Part shown: one piece after another, positions 31,269 through 32,325 of the stretch
How positions within the stretch are numbered: position 1 is the stretch's first letter
How the letters are laid out: the number at the start of each line of letters is the position of its first letter
Assembly (NCBI GenBank): GCA_012960415.1
Contig: DUBH01000024.1
Location: 1-32,325, forward strand
Length of the DNA: 32,325 nucleotides
Direction of reading: 5' to 3'
Source: Henriciella sp.
Lineage (GTDB): Bacteria; Pseudomonadota; Alphaproteobacteria; Caulobacterales; Hyphomonadaceae
Made by a program: the position numbers and the translations under genes
Notes under the pieces: model-generated
The model's input: only the letters and a program-made list of their open reading frames with translations
The model's database searches: none
Told to the model about the DNA's origin: nothing

Positions 31269-32325
31269 TCAGGAGGCGAGACGCTCGCCGCTTGCGTCCA
31301 TGCCGGGAACGGTTTCCAGCTTCTTCCGGCGAACTGGTTTTCCGGTGTCAGCAGGGCGCTCTGCGCATTCGACGCGGTTGCGACCAAGTGATTTTGCTGA
31401 ATAGAGCGCAGCATCTGCTATCGGATACACATCTTCAAACAGCATGTGACGGCCAAGTTCTGCCACGCCAAAACTTGCTGTGACCTTCATTCCGTCAGGA
31501 GCGCCTTCCAGGGTGAGTTGGGAAATGGCAAGGCGCAGGCGTTCACCGAGAACCCTCGCACCGTCCATATTGGTTCCAGGCAGGACCAGACAGAATTCTT
31601 CCCCGCCCATGCGGCCTGCCATGTCGCTCATGCGTGTTTTGGCTGAAAGCAGCTTGCCGACCTCGCGAATGACTGTATCGCCGACAGCGTGCCCATACGC
31701 ATCGTTCACGTTCTTGAAGTGGTCGAGATCGATGATCATCACGCAGGCTGCGTAGTCGCCTGAGCGGGCCTCACAGTAATGACGCGCGGCCTGCTCGAAA
31801 GCGCGGCGGCTCTTGAGGCCGGTGAGGAAGTCGCTTTCAGCGTCATCTCGCAGGGCTTCAAGCCGTTGCATGACGCAGACGGACACCAAAGCCCCGCCCA
31901 TAGCGAGAACCGAAAAGATGCTGATCAGATTGATGATCTGCCAGTAGGCCGACTGGAAGAATGTTTCATCACGGATCGTATTACCCAGGACGGTAATGGG
32001 CGAGACGACGATGAAATTGATGATGCAAAGCGCCATAGCGGCCAGCACAGCTGTGCCCGTCCACGAACGGCTCCAGATCTCGCGAAGTGTCCAGGCAGAC
32101 ACGATCAGCATCAGTCCGTGAATGAAATTGATGGTGATGATTCTTACCGACAGACCAACAAAGCTGAGCTGTATGAACCCGGCGGCGATGACGCTGACTA
32201 TGCCGAGGCTGATCAGTGCAAGCCGTGGCGTTTCTTTTCCGAAGGCGCGGTGAATACCATCGCTCAGCAGGTAAAGGCCGGCGGCGTAACAGGCATTGTG
32301 GAAAACCGCGTTTGCGAGCGACTCC
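31269..32325 (-). CDS. Membrane diguanylate cyclase (GGDEF), 5' end cut by window
   Basis: A c-di-GMP synthase whose start lies beyond the right edge: the frame stays open from the Met codon at 32111 to 32325, adding 71 codons of membrane sequence (for example CYAAGLYLLSDGI, LISLGIVSVIAAGFIQLSFVG). At least 351 residues are present. Several helices are followed by a GGDEF domain with DFLTGLKSRRAFEQ, DLDHFKNVNDAYGH, active site GGEEF (31593-31607) and an inhibitory I-site RMSD five residues before it (31623-31634). The enzyme should be active and feedback-inhibited. It is the last gene in the window and may link to surface behaviour. Confidence 0.9.
   Translation of the reverse strand, partial: ESLANAVFHNACYAAGLYLLSDGIHRAFGKETPRLALISLGIVSVIAAGFIQLSFVGLSVRIITINFIHGLMLIVSAWTLREIWSRSWTGTAVLAAMALCIINFIVVSPITVLGNTIRDETFFQSAYWQIINLISIFSVLAMGGALVSVCVMQRLEALRDDAESDFLTGLKSRRAFEQAARHYCEARSGDYAACVMIIDLDHFKNVNDAYGHAVGDTVIREVGKLLSAKTRMSDMAGRMGGEEFCLVLPGTNMDGARVLGERLRLAISQLTLEGAPDGMKVTASFGVAELGRHMLFEDVYPIADAALYSAKSLGRNRVECAERPADTGKPVRRKKLETVPGMDASGERLAS

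Overview
The window reads as chromosomal DNA of an aerobic, GC-rich alphaproteobacterium. The two Caulobacterales/Sphingomonad-style TonB-dependent receptors, a TPR-sulfotransferase beside one of them, the acyl-CoA enzymes and the RskA-type anti-sigma unit suggest a Hyphomonadaceae-like marine organism (Hyphomonas or Henriciella type). That placement is inferred from gene content and not tested. I see no rRNA, tRNA, CRISPR array, insertion sequence or prophage gene. Genes are closely packed, mostly with strong GGAGG-type ribosome binding sites and a few TTG or GTG starts.

Layout. (1) 45-6573: a lipid or organic-acid uptake and activation block, with a TonB-dependent receptor, an acyl-CoA dehydrogenase, a divergent LuxR-type regulator and an AMP-forming acyl-CoA ligase. 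(2) 6645-12537: a tripartite RND efflux pump, with the outer-membrane factor on the minus strand and the adaptor and pump on the plus strand. (3) 12553-14487: a small four-helix membrane protein and a one-piece fusion of an alpha/beta-hydrolase-fold domain, which lacks its expected catalytic residues, to a flavin reductase domain. (4) 14491-19136: a second TonB-dependent receptor and a TPR-sulfotransferase, separated by a strong hairpin. (5) 19479-21074: a BCCT osmolyte transporter. (6) 21091-24017: a divergent pair of exported DUF4198 and DUF4331 proteins, the latter followed by a tiny polyproline lipoprotein. (7) 24175-26176: a two-subunit sodium/solute symporter. (8) 26360-28276: a sigma island, in which a degenerate ECF sigma-like gene overlaps an RskA-like anti-sigma gene and faces a canonical ECF sigma gene. 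(9) 28563-30275: a short YadA-type trimeric autotransporter with an internal tandem duplication. (10) 30375-32325: an enoyl-CoA hydratase and a membrane diguanylate cyclase that runs off the right edge.

How they may work together. Receptor, ligase, dehydrogenase and hydratase could import a hydrophobic acid, activate it as a CoA thioester and start beta-oxidation, with the LuxR solo as a local regulator. The efflux pump would remove toxic or amphipathic compounds. The most unusual parts are the pseudohydrolase/flavin reductase fusion and the three-gene sigma/anti-sigma/sigma arrangement beside the adhesin. The DUF4198/DUF4331/polyproline cluster is the least understood exported system here. 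No single gene set is clearly a wholly new system; these three are the best candidates for follow-up.
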